A DNA stretch of 64,000 nt from Microbispora siamensis (lineage in GTDB: Bacteria; Actinomycetota; Actinomycetes; Streptosporangiales; Streptosporangiaceae), in the NCBI RefSeq assembly GCF_016863095.1, contig NZ_BOOF01000004.1:62001-126000 (forward strand). The letters are read 5' to 3'. Below the pieces are notes generated by a model. The model searched no databases and was not told where the DNA came from. It was given only the letters and a program-made list of their open reading frames with translations. Made by a program: the position numbers and the translations under genes. Of the stretch, positions 29,617-37,718 are shown piece by piece. The stretch's first letter is position 1, and each line of letters begins with the position of its first letter.

Positions 29617-30675
29617 ATGGCACAGGCCCTGCGCATCGGGATGGTCGCGCCGCCGTGGTACGACATCCCGCCCCGCGCGTACGGCGGCATCGAGGCGGTG
29701 ACCGCCGCCCTGGTCCGCGGCCTGCGGGGGCGCGGGCACCAGGTCACCGTCATCGGGGCCGGCCGAGACGTGGATCTGCGGACCTACGACGAGCCGCCCT
29801 CGGCACGGATCGGCGAGCCGTTCCCCGAGGTGGTGCACGCGGCCGAAGCGGCCCGCCTCCTGCGGGGCCTGGACGTGGACATCGTCCACGACCACTCGCT
29901 GGCCGGGCCGCTCACCGCCGCGGGGCGGCTCGTGCCGACGGTCGTCACCTGCCACAACGACGTGAGCGGGGAACTCGGGAGCTACTACCGGAGCCTCGGC
30001 GCTGACGTGTCCCTGGTGGCCATCTCCTCGGCCCAGCGCGCCCACGCGCCCGACCTGAACTGGGTGGGGCGGGTGCACAACGCCGTGGACGTCTCGGCGT
30101 GGCCGTTCCGGGAGCGCAAGGACGACTGGGTGCTGTGGCTGGGGCGGCTCAGTCCGGACAAGGGCGCGCACCTCGCGATCGAGGCGGCGCGGGCGGCGGG
30201 GCGGCGCATCCTGCTGGTCGGCAGGCGAGCCGAGCGGGCGGAGCAGGCCTACTTCCGCGAGCGGGTGGAGCCGCTGCTCGGGCCCGGCGTCGAATACCTG
30301 GGAGAGGCGGACGGCCCGCTCAAGAACGAACTGTTCTCCCGGGCCCGGTGCCTGGTGCTCCCGCTGCTGTGGGACGAGCCCTTCGGCATGGTCATGATCG
30401 AGGCGATGGCCTGCGGCACGCCGGTGGTGGCGCTGCGACGGGGCGCGGTCCCCGAGATCGTGGCGGACGGGGTGACCGGCTACGTCCGCGACACGCCCGA
30501 CGAGCTTCCCGCCGCGATCGAGGCGGTCTCCGCCCTCGACCCGCACGCGGTGCGCGACCGCGTGGTCCGGCACTTCGACGTGCCCGTGATGGTCGAGGGT
30601 TACGAGCAGGTCTACCACGGCGTCACGGCCGCGACGCCGGTCGCTCCCCGGCGGCCCCTCCCGGTCCGCCGCTGA
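29617..30675 (+). CDS. GT4-family glycosyltransferase
   Basis: A 352-residue GT-B glycosyltransferase. N-terminal glycine loop MVAPPWYDIPPRAYGGIEAV, donor-binding half with WLGRLSPDKGAHLAIEAAR and the retaining-GT4 motif DEPFGMVMIEAMACGTPVV. The PPRAYGGIE start resembles cytoplasmic enzymes that act on sugar nucleotides for glycolipid or polymer synthesis. ATG at 29617 lies right behind a hairpin. It follows glgP by 67 bases and may belong to glucan metabolism, but donor and acceptor cannot be deduced. Confidence 0.88.
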   Translation: MAQALRIGMVAPPWYDIPPRAYGGIEAVTAALVRGLRGRGHQVTVIGAGRDVDLRTYDEPPSARIGEPFPEVVHAAEAARLLRGLDVDIVHDHSLAGPLTAAGRLVPTVVTCHNDVSGELGSYYRSLGADVSLVAISSAQRAHAPDLNWVGRVHNAVDVSAWPFRERKDDWVLWLGRLSPDKGAHLAIEAARAAGRRILLVGRRAERAEQAYFRERVEPLLGPGVEYLGEADGPLKNELFSRARCLVLPLLWDEPFGMVMIEAMACGTPVVALRRGAVPEIVADGVTGYVRDTPDELPAAIEAVSALDPHAVRDRVVRHFDVPVMVEGYEQVYHGVTAATPVAPRRPLPVRR

Positions 30676-30696
30676 TCTCCCCTCTATGGTGGGGCC

Positions 30697-31470
30697 ATGG
30701 GTGAATTCGTCAGGGTGGAGATCTCCGAGCACATCGCCACGATCCGGCTCGACCGGCCGAAGATGAACGCGCTGAACCGGCAGGTCCAGGAGGAGATCGC
30801 GGAGGCCGCGCGGCTCGTGGACGCCGATCCGAACACGCACGCGGTCATCGTCTACGGCGGCGAGCGCGTCTTCGCGGCCGGCGCCGACATCAAGGAGATG
30901 GCGGTCATGTCCTACGCCGACATGGCCGTGCACTCGCGCACTCTGCAGGAGTGCTTCACCGCCGTCGCGCGGATCGGCAAGCCGGTGATCGCCGCGATCA
31001 CCGGGTACGCCCTGGGTGGCGGCTGCGAGCTCGCGCTGTGCGCCGACTTCCGGGTGGCCGGAGAGAGCGCGAAGCTCGGCCAGCCGGAGATCACCCTCGG
31101 GATCATCCCCGGCGCGGGCGGGACCCAGCGCCTGCCCCGGCTCGTCGGGCCCGCCCGGGCCAAGGACCTGATCTTCACCGGGCGGCACGTGGACGCCGCC
31201 GAGGCGCTCGCCATCGGCCTGGTCGACCGGGTGGTGCCCGACGGCGAGGTCTACACGGCGGCGCTCGAACTCGCCGCGACGTTCGCCGAGGGGCCGGTCG
31301 CCGCGGTCCGGGCGGCCAAGCTCGCGATCGACCACGGCCTCGAGACCGACCTCGACACCGGCCTGGAGATCGAGCGGCTCCAGTTCTCCGGCCTGTTCGC
31401 CACGCAGGACGCCCGTGAGGGCATGACGGCCTTCGCCGAGAAGCGCCGCCCCAAGTTCACGGGCCAGTGA
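30697..31470 (+). CDS. enoyl-CoA hydratase/isomerase (crotonase family)
   Basis: A 257-residue cytoplasmic crotonase. The oxyanion hole is in FAAGADIKEM, the two catalytic glutamates of hydratases are in GYALGGGCELAL and GQPEITLGIIPGAGGTQRL, and the C-terminus EKRRPKF is typical. It should hydrate trans-2-enoyl-CoA in fatty acid beta-oxidation. ATG at 30697 is 21 bases after the GT4 gene, so they may share a transcript without a functional link. Paralogues are numerous in such genomes, so the exact substrate is open. Confidence 0.92.
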   Translation: MGEFVRVEISEHIATIRLDRPKMNALNRQVQEEIAEAARLVDADPNTHAVIVYGGERVFAAGADIKEMAVMSYADMAVHSRTLQECFTAVARIGKPVIAAITGYALGGGCELALCADFRVAGESAKLGQPEITLGIIPGAGGTQRLPRLVGPARAKDLIFTGRHVDAAEALAIGLVDRVVPDGEVYTAALELAATFAEGPVAAVRAAKLAIDHGLETDLDTGLEIERLQFSGLFATQDAREGMTAFAEKRRPKFTGQ

Positions 31471-31513
31471 CTTCGCCGCGCCCTCTGTGTTGATTTGCCG
31501 CGCCCCTCGCGGG

Positions 31514-32383
31514 TCAGGCCGTGTGGGCGAGGATGGCGTCGGCCAGTTCCGCGTGCACCTCGGGCGGCAGGGTGTGGCCCATGCCCTTGACCGTCACCAG
31601 CCGGGCGCCGGGGATCTGCTCGGCGATGAGGGCGCCGTGGCCCGGCTTGGCGGGTTCGTGCGTGCCCTCGACGACCAGGGTGGGCGCCTTGATCCGGTGC
31701 AGGACGCCCACCGGTTCGAAGTCCGGCTTCGCCGCCGCGGCGAGCCGGTGGTTGGCCGCCGCGTCGAGGTCACGCGCCCGGTCGTACAGGCGTTCCTGCA
31801 GCCTGCGCGAGGCGTCCTCGTCGAACGGCAGCCCGGTGCCGTGCAGCACGCGGTCCTCCGCGATCATGCGCTCGATCCGCTCCCGCCGGTCGCGCGGCGG
31901 CGGCGCGGCGATCAGCTCGCGGTAGAACGCGACGAACTCCGGCGTGGGCTCGGGCAGGCTGCCCTCGGGCTGCGGCTCGCCCATCAGCGCCCGCATGAGC
32001 ACCGCGCCCTCACCGCCGCCGAGCGGCGAGGAGGCGATGACGGTGAGCGTCCGCACGCGCTCCGGCCGCTCCACCGCGATCAGCTGCCCGAGCAGCCCAC
32101 CCGCCGAATGGCCGACCAGATGCGCGCTGTCCAGCCCGTGCGCGTCCATCACCCGCAGCACGTCGTTCTTGATGTCGTCCCATGTGTACGGATCCTTCGA
32201 GAAGTCGATGACGTCGGACATCCCGGTGTCGCGGTGGTCGTAGCGGATCACGCGCCGGCCGCCGGCGGCGAGCCGGCCCACGAACTCGTCGGGCCACAGG
32301 ATCCCCTGCGACATCGAACCCATCACCAGCACGATCGGCGCGTCGGCCGCGGCCCCGAACTCTTCACTCCAGATGTTTGGCAT
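31514..32383 (-). CDS. alpha/beta hydrolase
   Basis: A 289-residue alpha/beta hydrolase. Nucleophile Ser in LVGHSAGGLLGQ, probable Asp/Glu partner near VVEGTHEPAKPGHG and catalytic His in VKGMGHTLPPE. The oxyanion strand VLVMGSMSQGILWPDEF resembles aclacinomycin methylesterase-like proteins. ATG at 32383 is only three bases after the stop of the LuxR-type regulator gene, so the two form an operon. Substrate (an ester or lactone) is unknown. Confidence 0.85.
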   Translation of the reverse strand: MPNIWSEEFGAAADAPIVLVMGSMSQGILWPDEFVGRLAAGGRRVIRYDHRDTGMSDVIDFSKDPYTWDDIKNDVLRVMDAHGLDSAHLVGHSAGGLLGQLIAVERPERVRTLTVIASSPLGGGEGAVLMRALMGEPQPEGSLPEPTPEFVAFYRELIAAPPPRDRRERIERMIAEDRVLHGTGLPFDEDASRRLQERLYDRARDLDAAANHRLAAAAKPDFEPVGVLHRIKAPTLVVEGTHEPAKPGHGALIAEQIPGARLVTVKGMGHTLPPEVHAELADAILAHTA

Positions 32384-32386
32384 GGG

Positions 32387-35086
32387 CTAAAGCTTGTCCT
32401 CTTCGGCCGCCGGCGCCTTCCGTAGAACTACTAGCCGCGCCAGTTCCGTACGTGAGGTGATGCCGAGCTTCGGATAGATCTTGTACAGGTGGTATTCGAC
32501 CGTGCGCGGGCTGAGGAACAGCCGGGCGGCGATCTCCTTGCTGGTCGCGCCGCCCGCCACCAGGGTGGCGATGCGCAGCTCCTGCGGGGTGAGCGTGTCC
32601 AGCGCCGTCCCCCCTACGTCGGGGATCGCCTCGGGAACCGCGGCTGCGTCCGCACCCGTTCGCATGCTCTCGCCCGCCGCGCGCAACTCCCCGTGGGCGC
32701 GCCGCGCCCACGGCGCGGCTCCCGCCCGCTGGAACGTCTCGAACGCCGCGCGCAGATGCGCCCTGGCCTCACCCGGCCGGTGCGTACGGCGCAGCCGCTC
32801 GCCCAGCAGCAGCCCCGTCCTGGCCGCCTCGAACGGGTTGGCGTGCAGCCGCGACGCCTCGCCGAGCGCCTCGACCGCCTGGTCGTCCGGCAGGACCAGG
32901 CCGCGGCACCGGGCGAGCAGTGCCCGGGACTCGGCCGTCCCCGCGTGAGCCGACCAGCGTTCGTACGCCTCCAGCGCCCTGCGCGCGGCGTCCGGGTCGC
33001 CGGCGCCCACGGCGGCCTCGATCCGGTCCGGCGTGGTCCGCCAGACCACCGCCGGATGCCCGGCGCCCGGCCCCGCCGAGACGATCGCGGTGAACCGGTC
33101 GTGCGCCGCGGCGAACCGGCCCAGGCACAGGTCGAGCATGGCCAGGGCGTACGCCGCGACCCCGGCGCGCAGCCCCACCCGGTGCGGGACGGCGATGGCC
33201 AGCGCCTCCCTGGCGTACCGGGCGCAGACCTCCTCCTCGCCGCGCAGGGCCGCCACGGCCGCGAGGTTGGCGAGATGCGCGGCCACGGTGTTGGTGTATC
33301 CGGCCTCGCGAGCCAGCTCCAGCGCCTCCTCGGAGACGGCCCGGCTCTCCGCGAGGCGCCCGGCCAACCGTTCCGCGGTGGCGACGAACTCCAGCACCAC
33401 GGGCAGCTGGCCCGTCATCCCGGAAACCCTGGCCACCCGACCGGCCCGCTCGGCCAGCTCGGCTGACAGGTCCACCTCGCCCAGTTGGCTGGCCGCCGCC
33501 GCCGCCCACAGGAACTCGGCCGCCTCGCGCAGCTCGCCCGTGCGGCCGAGGGCCCGCCTGAGCAGGTCGTGCCCGCTGCCGTCGGCGAGCGCCGCGCCGA
33601 TGCCGGCGACCACGTCGCGCAGGAACCCCTCGGGGAAGGCGGCCGCCCGCCGCCCGATCTCGATGATGGCCTCCGTGTCGCCGACGTACGCCGCCGCCTC
33701 CGAGGCGTCGGCCAGCATGTCCAGGGTGTCGCCGGACGCGAGGATCCGTACGGCCTCGGCTGCGTCGCCCGAGTTCAGCTCGAACCGCCCCCGTAGCTGG
33801 GCGATCTCCATGTGCAGCGCGGCGTCCGCCCCCGCGAACTCGCGGGCCTCGGCCAGCAGGGACTCCGCCTGGCCGGGACGCCCCCCGAGCCAGGCGGCCA
33901 CGGCGGCGTCCTTGAGCCGCCGGGCGCGTACGAGCGGTTCCGGGGTGAGCTCGGCGGCCCTGGTGAGGGCGGTGGCGGCGGCGCCGTATCCGCCCCGGTC
34001 CCGGTCCAGCTCCGCGGCCCGCGCGAGCGCGGCGGCGACCGATTCGTCCTGTCCGAGCGCGGCCCCGGCCAAGTGCCAGGCTCGCCGGTCCCCGTCGGAC
34101 AGCTCGGCCAGCACCGCGTGGGTTTCGCGGCGTTGGGCGGGGGAGCCCGCCTCGTACACGGCTGACCGGATCAGCGGATGGCGGAACCGCACGTGCGTCC
34201 CGGACACGCCCGCGAGCCCGGCGGACTCGAGCTCGGGCAGCGCCGCTTCGCCGGCGCCCAGCCGCTCGGCGGCCCGCAGCACCAGGCCGAGATCGCTCTC
34301 GACGGCCGCAAGCAGGGCCGTCACCCGTGCCCCTTCGGACAGCGCGGCCACCCGGTCGCCGAAGAGCCGGTTCCCGCCGGGCAGGGGGTCGGGCAGCGGT
34401 TCCCGGCCGGCCCGCTGGGCGGGGGTGAGCAGCCGGGCCGACTCGCGCAGCGCCAGTGGATTGCCCCCGGTCAGTGTCACGAGGTCTCGCCTGACCGGCG
34501 CCGCGAGCGTGAAGCCGGCGTCGAGCAGTTCCGCGGCGGCGGGTTCGGCCAGCCCGGCGATCTCCAGCGAGGGCAGGCCCTTCACCGGCATGTCGCCGCG
34601 TACGGCCAGCGGCATCGCGATCGGCTCCGTGCCGAGCCGCCTGGCGGCGAACAGCAGGGCGTCGGCCGAAGGCCGGTCCACCCATTGGAAATCGTCGACC
34701 ACGCAGATCAGTCCGTTCGGCGCGGCGGCCTCGGCCAGCAGCGACAGCACTCCTGCCGCCAGCAGGAACCGATCGCCGGAACCGGCCGGGGCCAGCCCGA
34801 GCGCGCCGCACACGGCCTCGGCCTGCGGTTCCGGCAGCGCGTCGAGCAGCCCGGTCACCGGCAGCAGCAACTGGTGCAGGGCGGCGAACGCCAGATCGGC
34901 CTCCGCCTCGACCCCGGTGGTCCGCAGCACCCGCATGGGCCCACCCCGGGAGGCCGCCAGGTCGAGCAGCGCCGTCTTGCCGGCACCGGCCTCACCGCGC
35001 AGCACCAGCGCGCCCCCTGAGCCTTTCCCGGCCCGATCGATCAGGTCGTCGATTGCGGCCGTTTCCGCCGATCTGCCGTAAAGCAC
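32387..35086 (-). CDS. large ATP-binding LuxR-family regulator (LAL)
   Basis: An 899-residue STAND-type transcription regulator. N-terminal ATPase: Walker A RGEAGAGKTALLDLA (residues about 30-44) and Walker B LICVVDDFQWVDRPS. A long central region of TPR-like helices rich in Ala/Leu/Arg is the probable ligand or partner platform. The C-terminal LuxR HTH is LTPQELRIATLVAGGATSKEI through LSPRTVEYHLYKIYPKLGI. GTG at 35086. It probably activates its own operon with the hydrolase downstream, in response to a small molecule or metabolic state; this is inferred from the family. Confidence 0.92.
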   Translation of the reverse strand: MLYGRSAETAAIDDLIDRAGKGSGGALVLRGEAGAGKTALLDLAASRGGPMRVLRTTGVEAEADLAFAALHQLLLPVTGLLDALPEPQAEAVCGALGLAPAGSGDRFLLAAGVLSLLAEAAAPNGLICVVDDFQWVDRPSADALLFAARRLGTEPIAMPLAVRGDMPVKGLPSLEIAGLAEPAAAELLDAGFTLAAPVRRDLVTLTGGNPLALRESARLLTPAQRAGREPLPDPLPGGNRLFGDRVAALSEGARVTALLAAVESDLGLVLRAAERLGAGEAALPELESAGLAGVSGTHVRFRHPLIRSAVYEAGSPAQRRETHAVLAELSDGDRRAWHLAGAALGQDESVAAALARAAELDRDRGGYGAAATALTRAAELTPEPLVRARRLKDAAVAAWLGGRPGQAESLLAEAREFAGADAALHMEIAQLRGRFELNSGDAAEAVRILASGDTLDMLADASEAAAYVGDTEAIIEIGRRAAAFPEGFLRDVVAGIGAALADGSGHDLLRRALGRTGELREAAEFLWAAAAASQLGEVDLSAELAERAGRVARVSGMTGQLPVVLEFVATAERLAGRLAESRAVSEEALELAREAGYTNTVAAHLANLAAVAALRGEEEVCARYAREALAIAVPHRVGLRAGVAAYALAMLDLCLGRFAAAHDRFTAIVSAGPGAGHPAVVWRTTPDRIEAAVGAGDPDAARRALEAYERWSAHAGTAESRALLARCRGLVLPDDQAVEALGEASRLHANPFEAARTGLLLGERLRRTHRPGEARAHLRAAFETFQRAGAAPWARRAHGELRAAGESMRTGADAAAVPEAIPDVGGTALDTLTPQELRIATLVAGGATSKEIAARLFLSPRTVEYHLYKIYPKLGITSRTELARLVVLRKAPAAEEDKL

Positions 35087-35215
35087 AACCGCAGACTGTA
35101 TTGCCTGGCGAGGTCGCGTCCGACGCGCCCATACGGGCAGAGGGACGGAGAGCCGCTTCTCAGCGACCTTTGAGCAACTCTGTACTTTGCGTCAAGAATC
35201 GCTCGAAAATGCCGC

Positions 35216-35221
35216 TATCGT
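35216..35221 (+). promoter_or_regulatory. possible leaderless -10 (TATCGT) before the five-gene cluster
   Basis: TATCGT fits TANNNT and ends eight bases before the ATG at 35230, the distance expected for a leaderless transcript. No good -35 is seen at 17-18 bases, so confidence is low. Confidence 0.3.
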
Positions 35222-35229
35222 GGCGGCTC

Positions 35230-35598
35230 ATGATGCGGTTGCGAGTGCTGGGCCTGTCACGGCTGCGCCGGGCGCTGCTGTCCCGGCTCGACTCTCGATA
35301 CGTCACCAAGCCCGACCATCGGCAGGACCTGAAGGACGCCCTCTGGGAGGTCCAGATGCTCCGCCGGGAGATCGTGGCGCTGCGTGGCGAGGTCGACCGG
35401 CTGCGGCGGGCGACCGTGACGCCCGTCAAGGCGGCGCCGGAGCCCCGGGTGACGGCGGACCCCAAGGTGGCCGAGGCGCACCGGCTGGCGACCGAGACCG
35501 CGGAGGCGGTGGACACGCTGCTGCAGAACGAGATGCGCATCTGGCAGGCGATCGACGATCTGTCGGCGCGGGTGGGCGCTCCCGGACGGGCGGGGTGA
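35230..35598 (+). CDS. small coiled-coil protein of unknown function
   Basis: A 122-residue protein I do not recognise. It has a basic N-terminus (RLRVLGLSRLRRALLSRL), then a clear heptad coiled coil (LKDALWEVQMLRREIVALR to about residue 57), a Pro/Ala/Val-rich hinge, and a second helical segment (AEAHRLATETAEAVDTLLQ) before a short Gly/Ala tail. No signal peptide or TM segment. Start at ATG 35230 (or the adjacent ATG 35233); an ATG at 35209 is in frame but less likely. It is six bases ahead of the PP-loop gene and so opens a five-gene transcription unit. A structural or scaffolding role for the enzymes downstream is conjecture. Confidence 0.65.
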   Translation: MMRLRVLGLSRLRRALLSRLDSRYVTKPDHRQDLKDALWEVQMLRREIVALRGEVDRLRRATVTPVKAAPEPRVTADPKVAEAHRLATETAEAVDTLLQNEMRIWQAIDDLSARVGAPGRAG

Positions 35599-35604
35599 CC
35601 GGTC

Positions 35605-36831
35605 GTGCGGGTGCGGTGGACGCGTGACACGGACGTCTGGCGGCTGGTCTTCCTGCTCGACGCGGAGGACGAGACCACGGGGGCCTGCACCGACGGCCAC
35701 CCCATCGAGTTGCGTACCAACTCCTGCCACGTCCGGACCGGGGACGCCGGCGCGTCCCCGCATCCCGACCTGCTCGCCGTCGCCGCGTGGACCGTCGTCG
35801 CGCCGTGGGTCAGGCGGCGGGTGACGTTCGACCGGCCGATCTCCGCCGGGCTCGCCGAGGCGCTGCGTACGGGGTGGGGAGTGGACGCCGGGCCGGTCGG
35901 GGCGGACGCCAGGAGCGGCACCCGTCTGGCCGTCTCCTACAGCGGGGGCGCGGACTCGATGGCCGTGGCCGCGATGTTCCCCGACGCGCCGTTCGTGCAC
36001 TTCCAGCGGGTGAGCCACCCCCGGGTGCCCAACCGGTGGACGCACTACCGATCCGAGGTGCTGGCACAGCTCGTCCACAAGACCGGACGGGAGGTCCACG
36101 TCGTCCAGTCGGACCTGGAGTTCGTGCTGAGCCGGCCACGGCCGGGTTTCCCCGAGCACCACGCGGTGACGGCGGGCGCGCTCCTGCTCGCCGACGACCT
36201 CGACCTCGGCGGCGTCGCCTTCGGACACGAGCTGGGGTCGCGCTGGCTCGGCGGCGAGCGCTACACCCACCGCTACAGCCCGGACAACCCCATGTGGGCG
36301 GCCGACGGTCCGTGGGGCCGCCTGTTCGCCGCGGCCGGGGTCGCGATGGTCCTCCCCGCCGGCGGCCTGAGCGAGCCCGTGACCATGCGGATGGCCATGG
36401 AGTCCGACCTCGCGCATCTGGTCCGCTGGTGCCTGCGGGGGGACATGGACGGCCCCTGCGCGAAGTGCGCGAAGTGCCTGCGCAAGGAGCTGATCCTGGC
36501 GGCCGTGGAGCGGCGGCCGCTCGACACGCCGATCACCGCCGCGATGCCCGCCGCACGCAAGTGGCAGGAGCCCCCGCCGTACGGTGGCCAGGAGACCATC
36601 GAGTACGGGTGCGCGCACGTCCCGGGCATCGAGGACACCCCCTTCGCCAAGGCGGCGGAGTACCTTCGGGCGACGCCCGAGTCCGTACGGTGGCTGGAGC
36701 ACTGCTATCCGCCCGCGCTCAGGGAGATCCCCGAGCCCTGGCGCGCCCGGGTCGAGGCGTACGTCGGTGAGAACATCGGGCTGATGACGGAGGACGAGGC
36801 ACGCCGGGTGGAGACGTGGGGGTCACGATGA
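35605..36831 (+). CDS. PP-loop ATPase with Cys-triad, QueC-like, function unknown
   Basis: A 408-residue protein with a PP-loop (ATP pyrophosphatase) motif SYSGGADSMAVAAMF near residue 115. Such enzymes adenylate a substrate for amidation or thiolation. The C-terminal half has CAKCAKCLRKE near residue 288, a C-x2-C-x2-C cluster as in the zinc site of QueC. The first 100 residues are beta-rich and unfamiliar (RLVFLLDAEDETTG). GTG at 35605, six bases after the coiled-coil gene; its stop overlaps the M55 peptidase start by four bases. No preQ0 genes (queD, queE, folE) are near, so QueC itself is unlikely. I regard it as a PP-loop enzyme of undescribed substrate. Confidence 0.75.
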   Translation: MRVRWTRDTDVWRLVFLLDAEDETTGACTDGHPIELRTNSCHVRTGDAGASPHPDLLAVAAWTVVAPWVRRRVTFDRPISAGLAEALRTGWGVDAGPVGADARSGTRLAVSYSGGADSMAVAAMFPDAPFVHFQRVSHPRVPNRWTHYRSEVLAQLVHKTGREVHVVQSDLEFVLSRPRPGFPEHHAVTAGALLLADDLDLGGVAFGHELGSRWLGGERYTHRYSPDNPMWAADGPWGRLFAAAGVAMVLPAGGLSEPVTMRMAMESDLAHLVRWCLRGDMDGPCAKCAKCLRKELILAAVERRPLDTPITAAMPAARKWQEPPPYGGQETIEYGCAHVPGIEDTPFAKAAEYLRATPESVRWLEHCYPPALREIPEPWRARVEAYVGENIGLMTEDEARRVETWGSR

Positions 36832-37670
36832 AGATTTACCTGTCGGTGGACATGGAGGGGGTCACCGGGCTGACCGACCCCGAGGAGATGCACCACGGCG
36901 GCCGCGGCTACGAGCGCGGCTGCGAGATGATGACGGGGGACGCCAACGCGGTGATCCAGGGCGCGTTCGACGCGGGCGCCGCGTCCGTGCTGGTGAACGA
37001 CGCCCACGGGTCCACCAAGAACCTCAGGATCGACCTGCTGGACGAGCGGGCCACCCTGATCAGGGGTCCGGGCAAGCCGCACCGCATGGGGCAGGGCCTC
37101 GTCGCCGGCCTGGACGCCGCCTGCTTCGCCGGCTACCACGCCCGGGCCGGCGTGCCGCACGGAGTGCTCAACCACACGTGGATGGGCAAGGAGATCCAGA
37201 ACGTCTACCTGAACGGCGAGATCTGCGGCGAGACCCGGATCGTGGCGGGCTTCGCGGGCTCGCTGGGCGTGCCGGTCGCGCTCGTCACGGGCGACGAGGC
37301 GGTGTGCGAGGAGGCCAGGGAACTGCTCGGCGAGGTCGAGACGGTCGCCGTGAAGAAGGGCATCGACAAGTTCTCCGCCGAGTTGCTGCCCCCGTCTGTC
37401 GCCTGGCGGCGCATCCGCGAGGGCGCCGCCCGCGCGCTCGGCAGACTGTCCGACTTCCGGCCCTACGTGGTCGAGCCGCCGTACACCCTCGGCGTGGAGT
37501 GGAACTCCACCGCCATCGCCGCGGCCTGCTCGATCGTGCCCGGCGTACGGCTCGCCGGTCCCCGGCACACCGAGTTCACCACGGACGACTACCACGAGAT
37601 CATGGCGCTGTTCGGGATCTTCTCGATGATCGGGGGTCAGGTGGCCTGCGGCAGCGGCCGGTACGGCTGA
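36828..37670 (+). CDS. M55-family D-aminopeptidase (DppA-like)
   Basis: A 280-residue zinc peptidase of the DppA family, known for releasing D-amino acids such as D-Ala from peptides. The metal ligands of B. subtilis DppA are present at the same residue numbers: D8 and E10 (SVDMEG), H60 (NDAHGS), H104 (GYHAR), with E135 (NGEICGE) as the last; the catalytic His is probably in NHTW near 116. ATG at 36828 shares ATGA with the PP-loop stop. Cytoplasmic, no signal peptide. Usual partners (a dpp peptide transporter) are absent; instead it sits between a PP-loop ATPase and an amine oxidase, which suggests action on a peptide-like metabolite. Confidence 0.9.
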   Translation: MKIYLSVDMEGVTGLTDPEEMHHGGRGYERGCEMMTGDANAVIQGAFDAGAASVLVNDAHGSTKNLRIDLLDERATLIRGPGKPHRMGQGLVAGLDAACFAGYHARAGVPHGVLNHTWMGKEIQNVYLNGEICGETRIVAGFAGSLGVPVALVTGDEAVCEEARELLGEVETVAVKKGIDKFSAELLPPSVAWRRIREGAARALGRLSDFRPYVVEPPYTLGVEWNSTAIAAACSIVPGVRLAGPRHTEFTTDDYHEIMALFGIFSMIGGQVACGSGRYG

Positions 37671-37718
37671 CGCCCGGTCTCCTCTCCGATCCGTCCCCCA
37701 GGTGAAAGAGCAGGCAAG

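Noticed and set aside
26994-29753. Very long open frame on the strand opposite glgP
   Set aside because: Its translation is low-complexity Arg/Gly/Val/His-rich, typical of the antisense of a GC-rich gene, while the plus strand encodes a clear phosphorylase.
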